Shown: one piece after another, positions 17,509 through 26,063 of the stretch | Layout: each line of letters begins with the position of its first letter | Numbering within the stretch: the first letter of the stretch is position 1 | Source: Bacillota bacterium | Lineage (GTDB): Bacteria; Bacillota; Clostridia; Christensenellales; CAG-138 | Assembly: GCA_023455425.1 (NCBI GenBank) | Contig: JAEYCM010000001.1 | Coordinates: 1 to 64,000, forward strand | Length of the DNA stretch: 64,000 nt | Direction of reading: 5' to 3' | Program-made: the position numbers and the translations under genes | Notes under the pieces: model-generated | Databases searched by the model: none | What the model was told of the DNA's origin: nothing | The model's input: only the letters and a program-made list of their open reading frames with translations

Positions 17509-19011
17509 TTATGAACGGTATAACCCGCGCGAGAACGCCTCAAACACCCGGTATTCTGCATAGCGTTCCGTATATAAGGCGGAACGTCTTGTATCCGGCT
17601 CAAATATGCGCGCGGTCTGAACCACCGTTTGCGCGGCTTCCGCCGCATCCTTGTAAACGCCTATCGCACTGCCGGCAAGGAGCGCCGCGCCAAGGCATGC
17701 GGCTTCCCGTGTTTGCAGCGTTGCAACGGGAATGCCCATGCAGTTCGCCTTGTTCTGCAGCGTTACCTCAGAACGCGCACCGCCACCAACGCAGCGCAAA
17801 GAGCGGACATCAATGCCCGTCTTGCGCAGCGCGTCCATATTCAGCCGCATTTCAAAGGAGAGCGCCTCAATCACCGCCTTGGCGATATCGTACCGCGTGG
17901 TGTTGAGCGTAAGGCCAAGCAGCGTTCCTTTTGCGTTGAGTTCACAGGTCGGCGTGCCGCTGCCATTCAGATGTGGAATGAGCATAACGGGAGACGGTTC
18001 CAGGCTCATGTGGGAGCAAATCTCCGTATAAATGCTGTGCGCGGCTTTTTCCGCCGCATCGCCGTCCGCATGGCAGAAGTTTTCGGCAAACCATTTGAGT
18101 ATGATGCCGCCCGTATGGTTGAGTGCAAACGTAAAATACAGATCTTTGACGGTATGCGCATAACAGGGATAGTAGCCTTCAAACATCACATCCCCCACCT
18201 GCACGCCATTTAACGCGGTGGAGATTACTTCGGCCGTTCCGTGCGAATCCAGCGCCATATCAGGCTTTACAATGCCCGCGCCAAGCGCGGCGCACGTTTG
18301 ATCATGCCCGCCGGCCACCAATTTGCAGCCTTGTCTAAGGCCCAGCTCGGCAGCAAGCGCATCCGAAACCACGCCGACAATTTCGCCGGAATATACAGGC
18401 CGGCTAAGCTTCGCCTTATCAAAGCCGTAAGCAGAAAGCACCGTATCCGACCATTGCAGCGTATGAAGGTCCATGCACATGGTGCGGGATGCCATCGTCC
18501 GGTCAATCACAAATCCGTCGCTGCCCAGAAGCTTCAGGATATAGTCCGCATAAGTTGTAAATGTATGCGTACACGCATAAAGCGCAGGATCGCGCTCCTT
18601 TAGCCACAGCATTTTTAAGAAAGCGTTGAGCGGGTGCGGGCGCATACCCGTCTTTTGAAACAGCGCGCGCGCTTCCATTTTTCGTTCCACATCCGCCAGC
18701 AGCTCTTTGGCGCGGTAATCCATGCCAAGCTGCGCGCGGGAAAGCGCCCTTCCATCCGCGTCCACGGGAATGATGGCATCCCCCTGTACGGAAAGCGACA
18801 GCGCGGCGACTGCGCCGCCCGCCTGCGCCGCCGCTTCCTTTATCACTTCTTTTGCAATGGCAAACACTTGCCGTGCGTCCTGCTCCGCATAACCAGGACG
18901 CTCCGTAATTACACCGTATTCCCGGAAACCATACCCCTTTAATTCTCCTTCCGGTGTAAATACGGCAGCTTTTGCGCCCGTTGTTCCAACATCCACGCCC
19001 ATCAACAACAT
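17509..19011 (-). CDS. second FGGY-family carbohydrate kinase
   Basis: 500 residues from the ATG preceded by GAGGTG; a TTG four codons upstream overlaps the ribosome site. N-terminal MGVDVGTTGAKAAVF is the ATP phosphate loop. VAGGHDQTCAALGAG and SGTPTCELNAKGTLLGLTL follow the FGGY pattern. It is distinct from the first kinase and transcribed with the upstream isomerase-like gene, so it probably phosphorylates that enzyme's ketose product. Confidence 0.9.
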   Translation of the reverse strand: MLLMGVDVGTTGAKAAVFTPEGELKGYGFREYGVITERPGYAEQDARQVFAIAKEVIKEAAAQAGGAVAALSLSVQGDAIIPVDADGRALSRAQLGMDYRAKELLADVERKMEARALFQKTGMRPHPLNAFLKMLWLKERDPALYACTHTFTTYADYILKLLGSDGFVIDRTMASRTMCMDLHTLQWSDTVLSAYGFDKAKLSRPVYSGEIVGVVSDALAAELGLRQGCKLVAGGHDQTCAALGAGIVKPDMALDSHGTAEVISTALNGVQVGDVMFEGYYPCYAHTVKDLYFTFALNHTGGIILKWFAENFCHADGDAAEKAAHSIYTEICSHMSLEPSPVMLIPHLNGSGTPTCELNAKGTLLGLTLNTTRYDIAKAVIEALSFEMRLNMDALRKTGIDVRSLRCVGGGARSEVTLQNKANCMGIPVATLQTREAACLGAALLAGSAIGVYKDAAEAAQTVVQTARIFEPDTRRSALYTERYAEYRVFEAFSRGLYRS

Positions 19012-19107
19012 AAAACACCTCAAAAACGCTTGCTACAATCTTTGCGCAGGCACGCAGAATAATGCATGCCTGCGCAATACAGATCTGGACCCGTTTGAAT
19101 TGCGGGA

Positions 19108-20532
19108 TTAGAACAAATAGTTTTCCGTTTGGCGCTGCTGGGTTTCATCATAGAAATCCGCGCGTACTTTAGGTAGGTAGGTAAGCGCCTCAAAAAGCAC
19201 CGGAAGTAGATTGCCATGGATGCCTACGGCATGATGCACATAGGGGCCTTTGACGATCATGCTTTCCACCTTGAGCCAATTGGGGACTTCCACCCACAAA
19301 TAGGTTCCCTGTGTCCTGGGTCCTTCAATGCCGACCGCAGTGCCAAGCAGCATGCCGTACTCCCCGCCGTCCCCGTCAAAGCGCGCCAACGTAATTTCGC
19401 CGCCGCGGATTTCCGATACAACAGAACCGGGGCAATGTTCCGGGAATGCAAAGGGCCGATCCAGCTTTGCTTTGCCCTTTGCAAGGGAGATAGGCCACGG
19501 TCCGCAGTGCTGCAGCAATTCGCCATTGTCGTTTTCCGGATGACGTACGGACCAATCTACAAAGAAGCTCGGCGTGGTCCCCATACCGGCCGCCTGTACC
19601 ATGATGGAGGTGATGGCGCCGTGAATGTCCGTTTCGCATGCCACGGGAAGGTTTTCTTCCGTCAGCAGCGCGTTTGCGCAGCAGGGCATCAGATGCAGTT
19701 CCATCTGCAGAGAATCCCAGCACTGAATGGCGATAGCGTTGCAATCGTTCTCAAGCGCGAAGCTCTTCATGGCGGCCTTGAGGCAGGCGACACGGGTCAC
19801 ATCGGTTTCCGGCACGCAGACTTCCATGTTTTCCTTGATGAAGCTGACCGTTTCTTCCACTTCTGCGTTGGGCTTTGCTTCGAGTTCCCGCACCCTATGG
19901 GTGAGTTCCGTCATGGAAATAGGAAAAATCTGAATGCCAAAGCGCTCCAAGAGTTCGCCCTCATTGCACATCATGGTCCAGAAATCTGCAGGACGGGTGG
20001 AAATCTGAAGAATGCGGGCCCTCCTGAATTCCTTTATGACATTGGCGGCCGCTACGAACGTGCGGAATCCCTTTTCAAACGTTTCATCCTCTACACGGCA
20101 ATTGGGGAGATACGTAAAGGGCACCTGCATACGTCGAAGCACTTTGCCCGTAGCAAACAGACCGCACTGAGAATCCCTTAAACGGCTTCCATCCGTAAGC
20201 GGCGCTTCATCGCGCGGGCCATAGAGCAGCACGGGTACATTGAGCTCGCGCGCAACCTTGGCGCAGCTATGCTCGGACCCGAAGTTACAATGGGGAATGA
20301 ACAGGGCGTTGACCTTGGCCGCTTTGAACTTTTCCACCACCGGGTCAACGTCTTCCGCACAGCGCAAAAGCCCTTCCTCGTTGATATCTTCGATATCAAC
20401 GATCTCAACATTTACAAGGCCCAAGGACTGAATACGGTTAAGGATAATCTTTTTATACTTGACTGCGTCTTCCGCACTGAAAATTCTGCGGCGGGTAGGG
20501 GCATATCCAATAACAACCTTATGATCCATCAT
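19108..20532 (-). CDS. L-fucose/L-arabinose isomerase-family protein
   Basis: 474 residues from MMDHKVVIGYAPTRR, where GGAGG lies nine bases upstream; longer in-frame extensions to 20673 cover the promoter and are not expected to be translated. The protein has the fucose-isomerase-like Rossmann N-domain and C-terminal sheet (CNAIAIQCWDSLQ, CETDIHGAITSIMVQAAG, EGPRTQGTYLW). Family members isomerise aldoses to ketoses with Mn2+; several homologues are uncharacterised and some transfer sulfoquinovose-like substrates. Upstream of the FGGY kinase in one operon, supporting an isomerase-kinase step. Confidence 0.8.
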   Translation of the reverse strand: MMDHKVVIGYAPTRRRIFSAEDAVKYKKIILNRIQSLGLVNVEIVDIEDINEEGLLRCAEDVDPVVEKFKAAKVNALFIPHCNFGSEHSCAKVARELNVPVLLYGPRDEAPLTDGSRLRDSQCGLFATGKVLRRMQVPFTYLPNCRVEDETFEKGFRTFVAAANVIKEFRRARILQISTRPADFWTMMCNEGELLERFGIQIFPISMTELTHRVRELEAKPNAEVEETVSFIKENMEVCVPETDVTRVACLKAAMKSFALENDCNAIAIQCWDSLQMELHLMPCCANALLTEENLPVACETDIHGAITSIMVQAAGMGTTPSFFVDWSVRHPENDNGELLQHCGPWPISLAKGKAKLDRPFAFPEHCPGSVVSEIRGGEITLARFDGDGGEYGMLLGTAVGIEGPRTQGTYLWVEVPNWLKVESMIVKGPYVHHAVGIHGNLLPVLFEALTYLPKVRADFYDETQQRQTENYLF

Positions 20533-20655
20533 AGAATGCATCCTCCATATTCTTTTTTCGTTTTTGATTTTGAAATTTTCCAACTGAGTATTTGTAATGC
20601 GCAATTTTAGAAAATACCGACTTTTCTTTGGATATATTGCCGTTTCCTCTAGTAC

Positions 20656-20683
20656 ATGATAGCATAGATTCAAGAATTATCAA
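20656..20683 (-). promoter_or_regulatory. promoter of the isomerase-kinase operon
   Basis: Minus strand: -35 TTGATA (20678-20683), 16-base spacer, -10 TATCAT (20656-20661), giving a leader of about 117 bases to the start at 20532. Confidence 0.6.
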
Positions 20684-21261
20684 TATATCTCCGAACTATT
20701 TTTTTCATTTTTCAATATTTTTTTCGAAAATTAGAGCGACTTTACTAGGCCGCTCCTGGCTCTGGGCAACTCCATGGTTTCAAGGAACAATGCCATATTC
20801 ATACCGAAAAAGTAAAGCCACACCCAGCAACATGGGGCCCGCGCATGTTACATGTAAGCGAAGCCTATAACCCATAGGGGCGGGTTACATCTCTGTGACT
20901 CTTGCCGAATGCAACGGGCGTGGGGTCACGCGCAAAAAGTCGCGATTTCAAACGGGGGTATAGGCAACGCGATCCTCTCCCCCTTTCGTGTCGATGGCAC
21001 GAAGCTATATGACGCAATCCAACCGCCTGTGGGGACAAATCTATCAGGTCGTACGCGGGAACACGCCACGGATTATAAGGGTGCGACCCCGCACGACGAC
21101 CCTATGGAGCGCCTGCTCTCCGCCCGGCGGGGATAGGTCATTCAGGAAGAACCGGCAAACGCCTAAACTACCACAGATGGACGGAACTCCTTCGCGGGGT
21201 TCTTTTCATATTACCACAAGCGCCAATCCGTGGCGCTATTATTCTTTTTGGAGGTTCAAAT
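20684..21261. other. junction region between host sugar locus and phage-derived block
   Basis: No gene is supported. Composition changes sharply near 20750 from AT-rich promoter DNA to GC-rich sequence with broken short frames, fitting a chromosome-element boundary or the decayed end of deleted phage genes upstream of the capsid. A hairpin AGCGCC/GGCGCT followed by ATTATTCTTTTT lies at about 21221-21252, just before the capsid ribosome site. Confidence 0.5.
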
Positions 21262-22437
21262 ATGACCAACACCAACGAACTGCGCGCCAAGCGCGCGAAA
21301 GCATGGGAGGCCGCCAAGGCCTTTTACAACAGTAAGGCCAACGACGGGCGCCTCTCGCCGGAGGATGCCGCGATCTACGACCGCATGGAAGAGGATGTCA
21401 TGCGCCTGGGCAAGCAGATTGCTCTGTATGAGCGCCAGGAGGCCATCGAGGCCGAGCTGCGCCAGCCTACGTCCATGCCGCTCAGGGATAAGCCGCATAC
21501 TATGGACGGCAAAATTACCCGTGCAGATGCGCAGTATGGCGTCTACTTCTGGGACATCATGCGCAGGCGTGTGGCGGAGAACGCGTTGCAGATATCCGAG
21601 GGCAGCGGCGGATATCTGGTTCCGAACGAGTTTGAATCCAAGATCATCAGCGCTCTGGAGGACATCAATATCATTCGCAAGCTGGCGCACAAGATTGAGA
21701 CCGATTCGGGGGATAAAAAGATTCCCATCGTGGCGTCCCACGGCACCGCAGCTTGGGTAAGCGAGGGTGCTGCCGCTATTGAAGCGGACGATGTATTCGA
21801 TCAGATATGGCTGAATTCCTACAAAATGAGCACCATGCTTCGGGTGTCGGAGGAACTCATGAACGATTCTGGGATCGACATTGAGAGCTACATCGCGGGC
21901 GAGTTCGCGCGGCGCTTCGGCGCGACCGAGGAGGCCGCGTTCATAAACGGCAACGGCGTGGGCAAGCCCACCGGCCTGCTGCATGATACCCTTGGCGCGC
22001 AAGTGGGCGGCGTGGCCAACCATGCGACCAAGATCACGGCGGATGAGATTATTGATCTCGCTTACTCGCTCAGGACGCCCTACCGCAGCAAGGCTGTGTT
22101 CGTAATGAACGATTCCACGCTCAAGGAGATCACCAAGCTCAAGCTGGGTGACGGCTCCTATCTGTGGGAGCCTGCCATATCCCGAGGCGTTCCCGACGTG
22201 CTGCTTGGGCACCCTGTGCATACGACCACGGCCATGCCGGAAATGGCTGCAGGGAAAAAGACCATATTGTTCGGCGATTTTTCTCATTACTGGATCGCTG
22301 ACCGGAAAGCGCGCACATTCAAGCGATTAAACGAGCTATTTGCGACTTCGGGACAGTGTGGGTTTCTTGCTTCGCAGAGGTTGGACGCGCGGCTAATGTT
22401 ACCTGAGGCCATGAAATGTCTCAGGATGGCGGAATAG
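21262..22437 (+). CDS. HK97-family phage major capsid protein (isolated copy)
   Basis: 391 residues: an N-terminal charged coiled-coil delta/scaffold-like segment (about 1-75, ELRAKRAKAWEAAKAF) followed by the HK97 capsid fold (SGGYLVPNEFESKIISALED, AAFINGNGVGKPTGLL, IADRKARTFKRLNELF). It is clearly homologous to the prophage capsid at 60069-61259, sharing motifs from end to end. It stands alone: no portal, protease or tail genes adjoin it. TTGGAGG precedes the ATG. The frame is intact, so it is either recently orphaned or retained for a use such as a satellite capsid. Confidence 0.92.
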   Translation: MTNTNELRAKRAKAWEAAKAFYNSKANDGRLSPEDAAIYDRMEEDVMRLGKQIALYERQEAIEAELRQPTSMPLRDKPHTMDGKITRADAQYGVYFWDIMRRRVAENALQISEGSGGYLVPNEFESKIISALEDINIIRKLAHKIETDSGDKKIPIVASHGTAAWVSEGAAAIEADDVFDQIWLNSYKMSTMLRVSEELMNDSGIDIESYIAGEFARRFGATEEAAFINGNGVGKPTGLLHDTLGAQVGGVANHATKITADEIIDLAYSLRTPYRSKAVFVMNDSTLKEITKLKLGDGSYLWEPAISRGVPDVLLGHPVHTTTAMPEMAAGKKTILFGDFSHYWIADRKARTFKRLNELFATSGQCGFLASQRLDARLMLPEAMKCLRMAE

Positions 22438-22512
22438 GTTTCTGGCACTTAAGTAGTGAAAATGTACGGGGCGTTGCAATGAGCAGCGCCCCATTCTTAT
22501 TGGGGGTATATA

Positions 22513-22923
22513 ATGACTGTTGAACAAAGGGAAAAAGTACAGCTGATGAGGCGGCAGGGTACGGGGTATGCGCAAATCGCCTCTCTTCTTGGCATCTCCA
22601 AGAACACGGTGAAATCCTTTTGCCGCCGTAATCAGGTTCAAATCAATGACAAAAGTACCGGAACCGCCTCTTTGGAGGGCGTGACATGTAAACGGTGCGG
22701 GAAGCGCCTGCACCAGAAATCCAAACAAAAACCCAGAAAGTTCTGCTCCGATCAGTGCCGGCTTGCATGGTGGCGCGATAATAATGAACAGCTCAACAAA
22801 AAGGCGCTGTATACAATTCGTTGCGCGGGCTGCGGGCGGAGTTTTGAAAGCTATGGCAATAAGGGCCGTAAATATTGCGGACATGCCTGTTATATTAAGG
22901 ATAGATTCGAGCGCGCGGGATAG
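22513..22923 (+). CDS. HTH and zinc-ribbon phage regulator-like protein
   Basis: 136 residues. An N-terminal helix-turn-helix resembling sigma-factor region 4/resolvase HTH (GTGYAQIASLLGISKNTVKSF) is followed by two zinc-binding clusters: CKRCGKRL...CSDQC and CAGCGRSF...CGHAC. Homologue of the gene at 48148-48612, where it lies between the endolysin and the recombinases. Probably a phage late-region DNA-binding protein; a role in control of the recombinases is an inference from position only. Ribosome site GGGGG before the ATG. Confidence 0.75.
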   Translation: MTVEQREKVQLMRRQGTGYAQIASLLGISKNTVKSFCRRNQVQINDKSTGTASLEGVTCKRCGKRLHQKSKQKPRKFCSDQCRLAWWRDNNEQLNKKALYTIRCAGCGRSFESYGNKGRKYCGHACYIKDRFERAG

Positions 22924-22931
22924 CAAAATGC

Positions 22932-22951
22932 AGCCCTGTTTTAGGGCTTTC
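22932..22951 (+). terminator. intrinsic terminator after HTH gene
   Basis: AGCCCT/AGGGCT with a GTTTT loop followed by TTTCT, nine bases after the HTH gene stop. The recombinases downstream would need read-through or their own promoter. Confidence 0.55.
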
Positions 22952-23017
22952 TACCTCTAATCAACTTGCTTTGTGCCCTGTGTGGAGCTAACATGTGGTA
23001 CTGCAAGGAGGGATCGT

Positions 23018-24364
23018 ATGACACGAAATATAAGGATAATAGGGCCTTTATCGCCCGCAGTACCCAAGAAAAAGCGTGTGGCGGCATATGCGCGGGTATC
23101 CAGCGGCAAGGATGCGATGCTCCACTCGCTCTCGGCGCAGGTCAGTTACTACAGCGATTACATCCAACGTCAGCCCGGCTGGGAATACACCGGCGTATAC
23201 GCGGATGAGGCGCTCACCGGCACCAAGGATGCCCGTCCTGAGTTCCAGCGGCTACTCGCTGATTGCCGGACAGGAAAAATCGATATGGTGATCACCAAAT
23301 CCATATCAAGGCTGGCAAGGAACACGGTAACCATGCTGGAGGCGGTACGCGAGCTGAAGGCGCAGAACATCGACGTATTCTTTGAAAAAGAAGGAATTCA
23401 CAGTCTGAGCGGGGATGGCGAGCTGATGCTTACCATCCTCGCTTCTTTTTCGCAGGAGGAGAGCCGCTCGGTCAGCGAAAACTGCAAGTGGCGCATCCGC
23501 AGGCAGTTTGCTCAAGGCCGACCGGGCAGCATGACTATGCTGGGCTATAAGCAGGTCGATGGAGCATTTGAAATCATTCCCGAGGAGGCGGCGAGCGTCA
23601 GAATGATATTCAACGATTATCTGAGCGGAATGAGTAAAATCGCTATTGCTGCTAATCTCAACAATATGGGCATTCAGACTAAGCGTGGAGGCATCTGGCA
23701 TGAGAGCATGGTGAAATATCTGCTGTGTAATGAAAAATATGCGGGCGACATGCTGCTGCAAAAGACGTTCGTATCCGATCACATCAAGAAAAAGCGACGA
23801 ATAAACCAGGGCGAGCTTCCCAAGTTTTTTGTAGCAGGTAGCCATGCATCGATCATATGCAAAGAGACTTTTGCGCGTGTTCAGGATGAAATGGCGCGGC
23901 GGGCCGAGCAGTATCATCCAGTTGAGCAGCAACTAAAGGAATATCCTTTTACGGGCATGTTGATATGCGGACATTGCGGTAAGCACTACCGCCATAAAAT
24001 CAGCAATGCAGGAAGCAAATATGCAAGCGCGGTGTGGATATGCTCCACTTTTAATAAACTCGGCAAGATGAACTGCCCTTCCAAGCAGATACCCGAGGAT
24101 ATCTTGCTGTCACTTTCGGCACAGGTGCTTGGACGCTCTACTTTTGATGAGGCGGCTTTTAACGAGCAAATTCAAGAGATACGTATATCAGGACCCAATA
24201 AGGTGATTTTTGTATTCCGCGACGGCCATACAGCAGAACGTGTATGGCAGAATAAATCGCGCCGGGATAGCTGGAGTGCGGAAGCCAAGCAACGGGCACG
24301 CCAGCACCAGCTTGAACATTTAGAAAGGAAGAACGGTCAATGCGAACAAACGCTGCAAAAGTAA
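23018..24364 (+). CDS. large serine recombinase 1 (left copy)
   Basis: 448 residues from the ATG behind AAGGAGG. Resolvase catalytic domain (about 20-160) with nucleophile Ser28 in AAYARVSSG, then the Recombinase domain (about 170-290) and a zinc-ribbon domain (CGHCGKHY...CSTF...CPSK), a coiled coil and an oligomerising C-terminus. Such enzymes integrate or excise DNA by cutting both strands at a two-base core. It is shorter than and overlaps the second recombinase by 25 bases, so both are made from one message and may act together. Confidence 0.95.
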   Translation: MTRNIRIIGPLSPAVPKKKRVAAYARVSSGKDAMLHSLSAQVSYYSDYIQRQPGWEYTGVYADEALTGTKDARPEFQRLLADCRTGKIDMVITKSISRLARNTVTMLEAVRELKAQNIDVFFEKEGIHSLSGDGELMLTILASFSQEESRSVSENCKWRIRRQFAQGRPGSMTMLGYKQVDGAFEIIPEEAASVRMIFNDYLSGMSKIAIAANLNNMGIQTKRGGIWHESMVKYLLCNEKYAGDMLLQKTFVSDHIKKKRRINQGELPKFFVAGSHASIICKETFARVQDEMARRAEQYHPVEQQLKEYPFTGMLICGHCGKHYRHKISNAGSKYASAVWICSTFNKLGKMNCPSKQIPEDILLSLSAQVLGRSTFDEAAFNEQIQEIRISGPNKVIFVFRDGHTAERVWQNKSRRDSWSAEAKQRARQHQLEHLERKNGQCEQTLQK

Positions 24365-25929
24365 CTATAATTCCCGCATTCATGCGGCCATCTACGACCG
24401 GTCCGGTGGACTCCTCCACAAAAAAGCGCGTGGCGGCATATGCACGCGTCTCCACCGACAACGAAGAGCAGCTTACCAGCTACGAAGCGCAGGTGGATTA
24501 TTATACCCGATACATCATATCCAAGGAGGAGTGGGCATTTGTTGATGTCTATGCCGATGAGGGCATTTCCGCCACCAACACCAAAAAGCGCGACGGCTTT
24601 AAACGCATGGTCGCCGATGCTTTGGACGGTAAAATCGATATGATCATAACTAAGTCGGTATCGCGCTTCGCGCGCAACACAGTGGATACCCTGACCACTG
24701 TGCGCCAACTCAAAGAAAAGGGCGGGGAAGTCTATTTCGAGAAAGAAGGAATCTATACCCTTGACAGCAAGGGCGAGCTGCTTATCACGATCATGTCCAG
24801 CTTAGCGCAGGAGGAAAGCCGCAGTATATCCGAGAATGTCACATGGGGGCAGCGAAAGCGGTTTGCGGACGGTAAGGTCAGCCTGCCATATAAGCAGTTC
24901 CTCGGCTACGAAAAGGGCAAGGACGGCCTGCCTAAAATCGTGGAAAAGGAAGCGGCCATCGTGAGGATGATCTATTCGCTTTTCCTTGAGGGTAAAACGC
25001 CATCCGGTATTGCCCGGCATCTGACCAACGAGGACATTCTCACTCCCTCAGGCAAGCAAAATTGGCGCACGAGCACAGTGCTAAGCATCCTTACCAACGA
25101 AAAATATAAAGGCGATGCGCTCCTGCAAAAGAATTTTACGGTGGATTTTCTCACGAAGAAAATGAAGGTCAACGAGGGCGAGGTCCCGCAATATTATGTG
25201 GAAAACAGTCATCCAGGCATTATCACACCGGAGGTATTTGACCTTGTGCAGCATGAAATAAAAAAGCGCAAAGAGGCTGGCAGGCCGCAAAGCGGGGCAA
25301 GTTGCTTCTCCAGCAAGATTATTTGCGGCGAGTGCGGTGCTTCCTACGGCAGCAAGTTGTGGCACTCCACAAGCAAGTACCGCCGCACGATATGGCAATG
25401 CAATCATAAATATAAAGACGGGCCGCGCTGCAAAACGCCGCATCTATATGAGGCTTCGCTCAAGCAGGCGTTTGTGGATGCCTTCAACAGCCTGATTTCC
25501 AACAAAGATGAAATCCTGCAGGCCCACGCCGATATCATAGAGGCTCTGACCGATACCGCCGACCTCGACAGGGAGCTCGCCAAGCTCCAAGACGAGCAAA
25601 CCATGATTATGCGGCTCATGCAGAAATGCATAGAGGAAAACACGCATACTGCCCTCGATCAGACGGAATACCACCAACGCTACGGCACTCTGCTTGGACG
25701 CTACGAGTCGGTCAAAAGTAACCTCGTGTACATAGCCGACCAGCGGCAGGAACGCGCTACAAAGCGCGGAAACGTTCTGCGGTTCCTTGAGGCACTCGAG
25801 AAGAGCGACTTGGTTGCAGAGTTTGATGAAGAATTATGGCTGGGTATAGTGGATAAAATCACCGTATATTCCGAGCACGATATTGTCTTTGCTTTTAAGA
25901 ACGATGAAGATTTGGCTTGGAGAATTTAA
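24340..25929 (+). CDS. large serine recombinase 2 (left copy)
   Basis: 529 residues. Catalytic Ser38 in AAYARVSTD, SVSRFARN and LAQEESRSISENV motifs of the resolvase core, Recombinase domain (about 185-290), zinc ribbon CGECGASY...CNHKYKDGPRC, and a long C-terminal coiled coil (about 395-480). Overlaps recombinase 1. Homologous along its length to 45007-46626. As phage-type integrases usually lie beside their attachment site, the stop at 25929 is a candidate att position. Confidence 0.95.
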   Translation: MRTNAAKVTIIPAFMRPSTTGPVDSSTKKRVAAYARVSTDNEEQLTSYEAQVDYYTRYIISKEEWAFVDVYADEGISATNTKKRDGFKRMVADALDGKIDMIITKSVSRFARNTVDTLTTVRQLKEKGGEVYFEKEGIYTLDSKGELLITIMSSLAQEESRSISENVTWGQRKRFADGKVSLPYKQFLGYEKGKDGLPKIVEKEAAIVRMIYSLFLEGKTPSGIARHLTNEDILTPSGKQNWRTSTVLSILTNEKYKGDALLQKNFTVDFLTKKMKVNEGEVPQYYVENSHPGIITPEVFDLVQHEIKKRKEAGRPQSGASCFSSKIICGECGASYGSKLWHSTSKYRRTIWQCNHKYKDGPRCKTPHLYEASLKQAFVDAFNSLISNKDEILQAHADIIEALTDTADLDRELAKLQDEQTMIMRLMQKCIEENTHTALDQTEYHQRYGTLLGRYESVKSNLVYIADQRQERATKRGNVLRFLEALEKSDLVAEFDEELWLGIVDKITVYSEHDIVFAFKNDEDLAWRI

Positions 25930-25952
25930 CGCTAGACTGTAGGAGCAATACA

Positions 25953-25981
25953 TTGTTAAATATAGTCGAAAGAGGTATAAT
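25953..25981 (+). promoter_or_regulatory. promoter of the Wadjet operon
   Basis: -35 TTGTTA (25953-25958), exactly 17 bases, -10 TATAAT (25976-25981). It lies 82 bases upstream of jetA, immediately after the recombinase stop. Confidence 0.75.
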
Positions 25982-26063
25982 CTATTAGAAAACGTGCTGC
26001 ACATTTACATCAATGACACATGACAACTCTTAATAGTTAGATTTTACGCAATAGGGTGATTGT

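Larger units (their letters stand above)
22513..25929 (+). repeat. left copy of inverted HTH/serine-recombinase module
   Basis: Three genes here (HTH/zinc-ribbon, recombinase 1, recombinase 2) are homologous and in the same order as those at 45007-48612 but in opposite orientation. Recombinase 1 is 448 codons in both copies, and DNA runs such as the AAGGAGGGATCGTATGACACG start region are identical, so the modules form a long imperfect inverted repeat around 26-45 kb. Confidence 0.8.

Noticed and set aside
20909..21335. Short frames upstream of the orphan capsid
   Set aside because: No family resemblance or ribosome sites, and one overlaps the capsid start; treated as decayed junction DNA.
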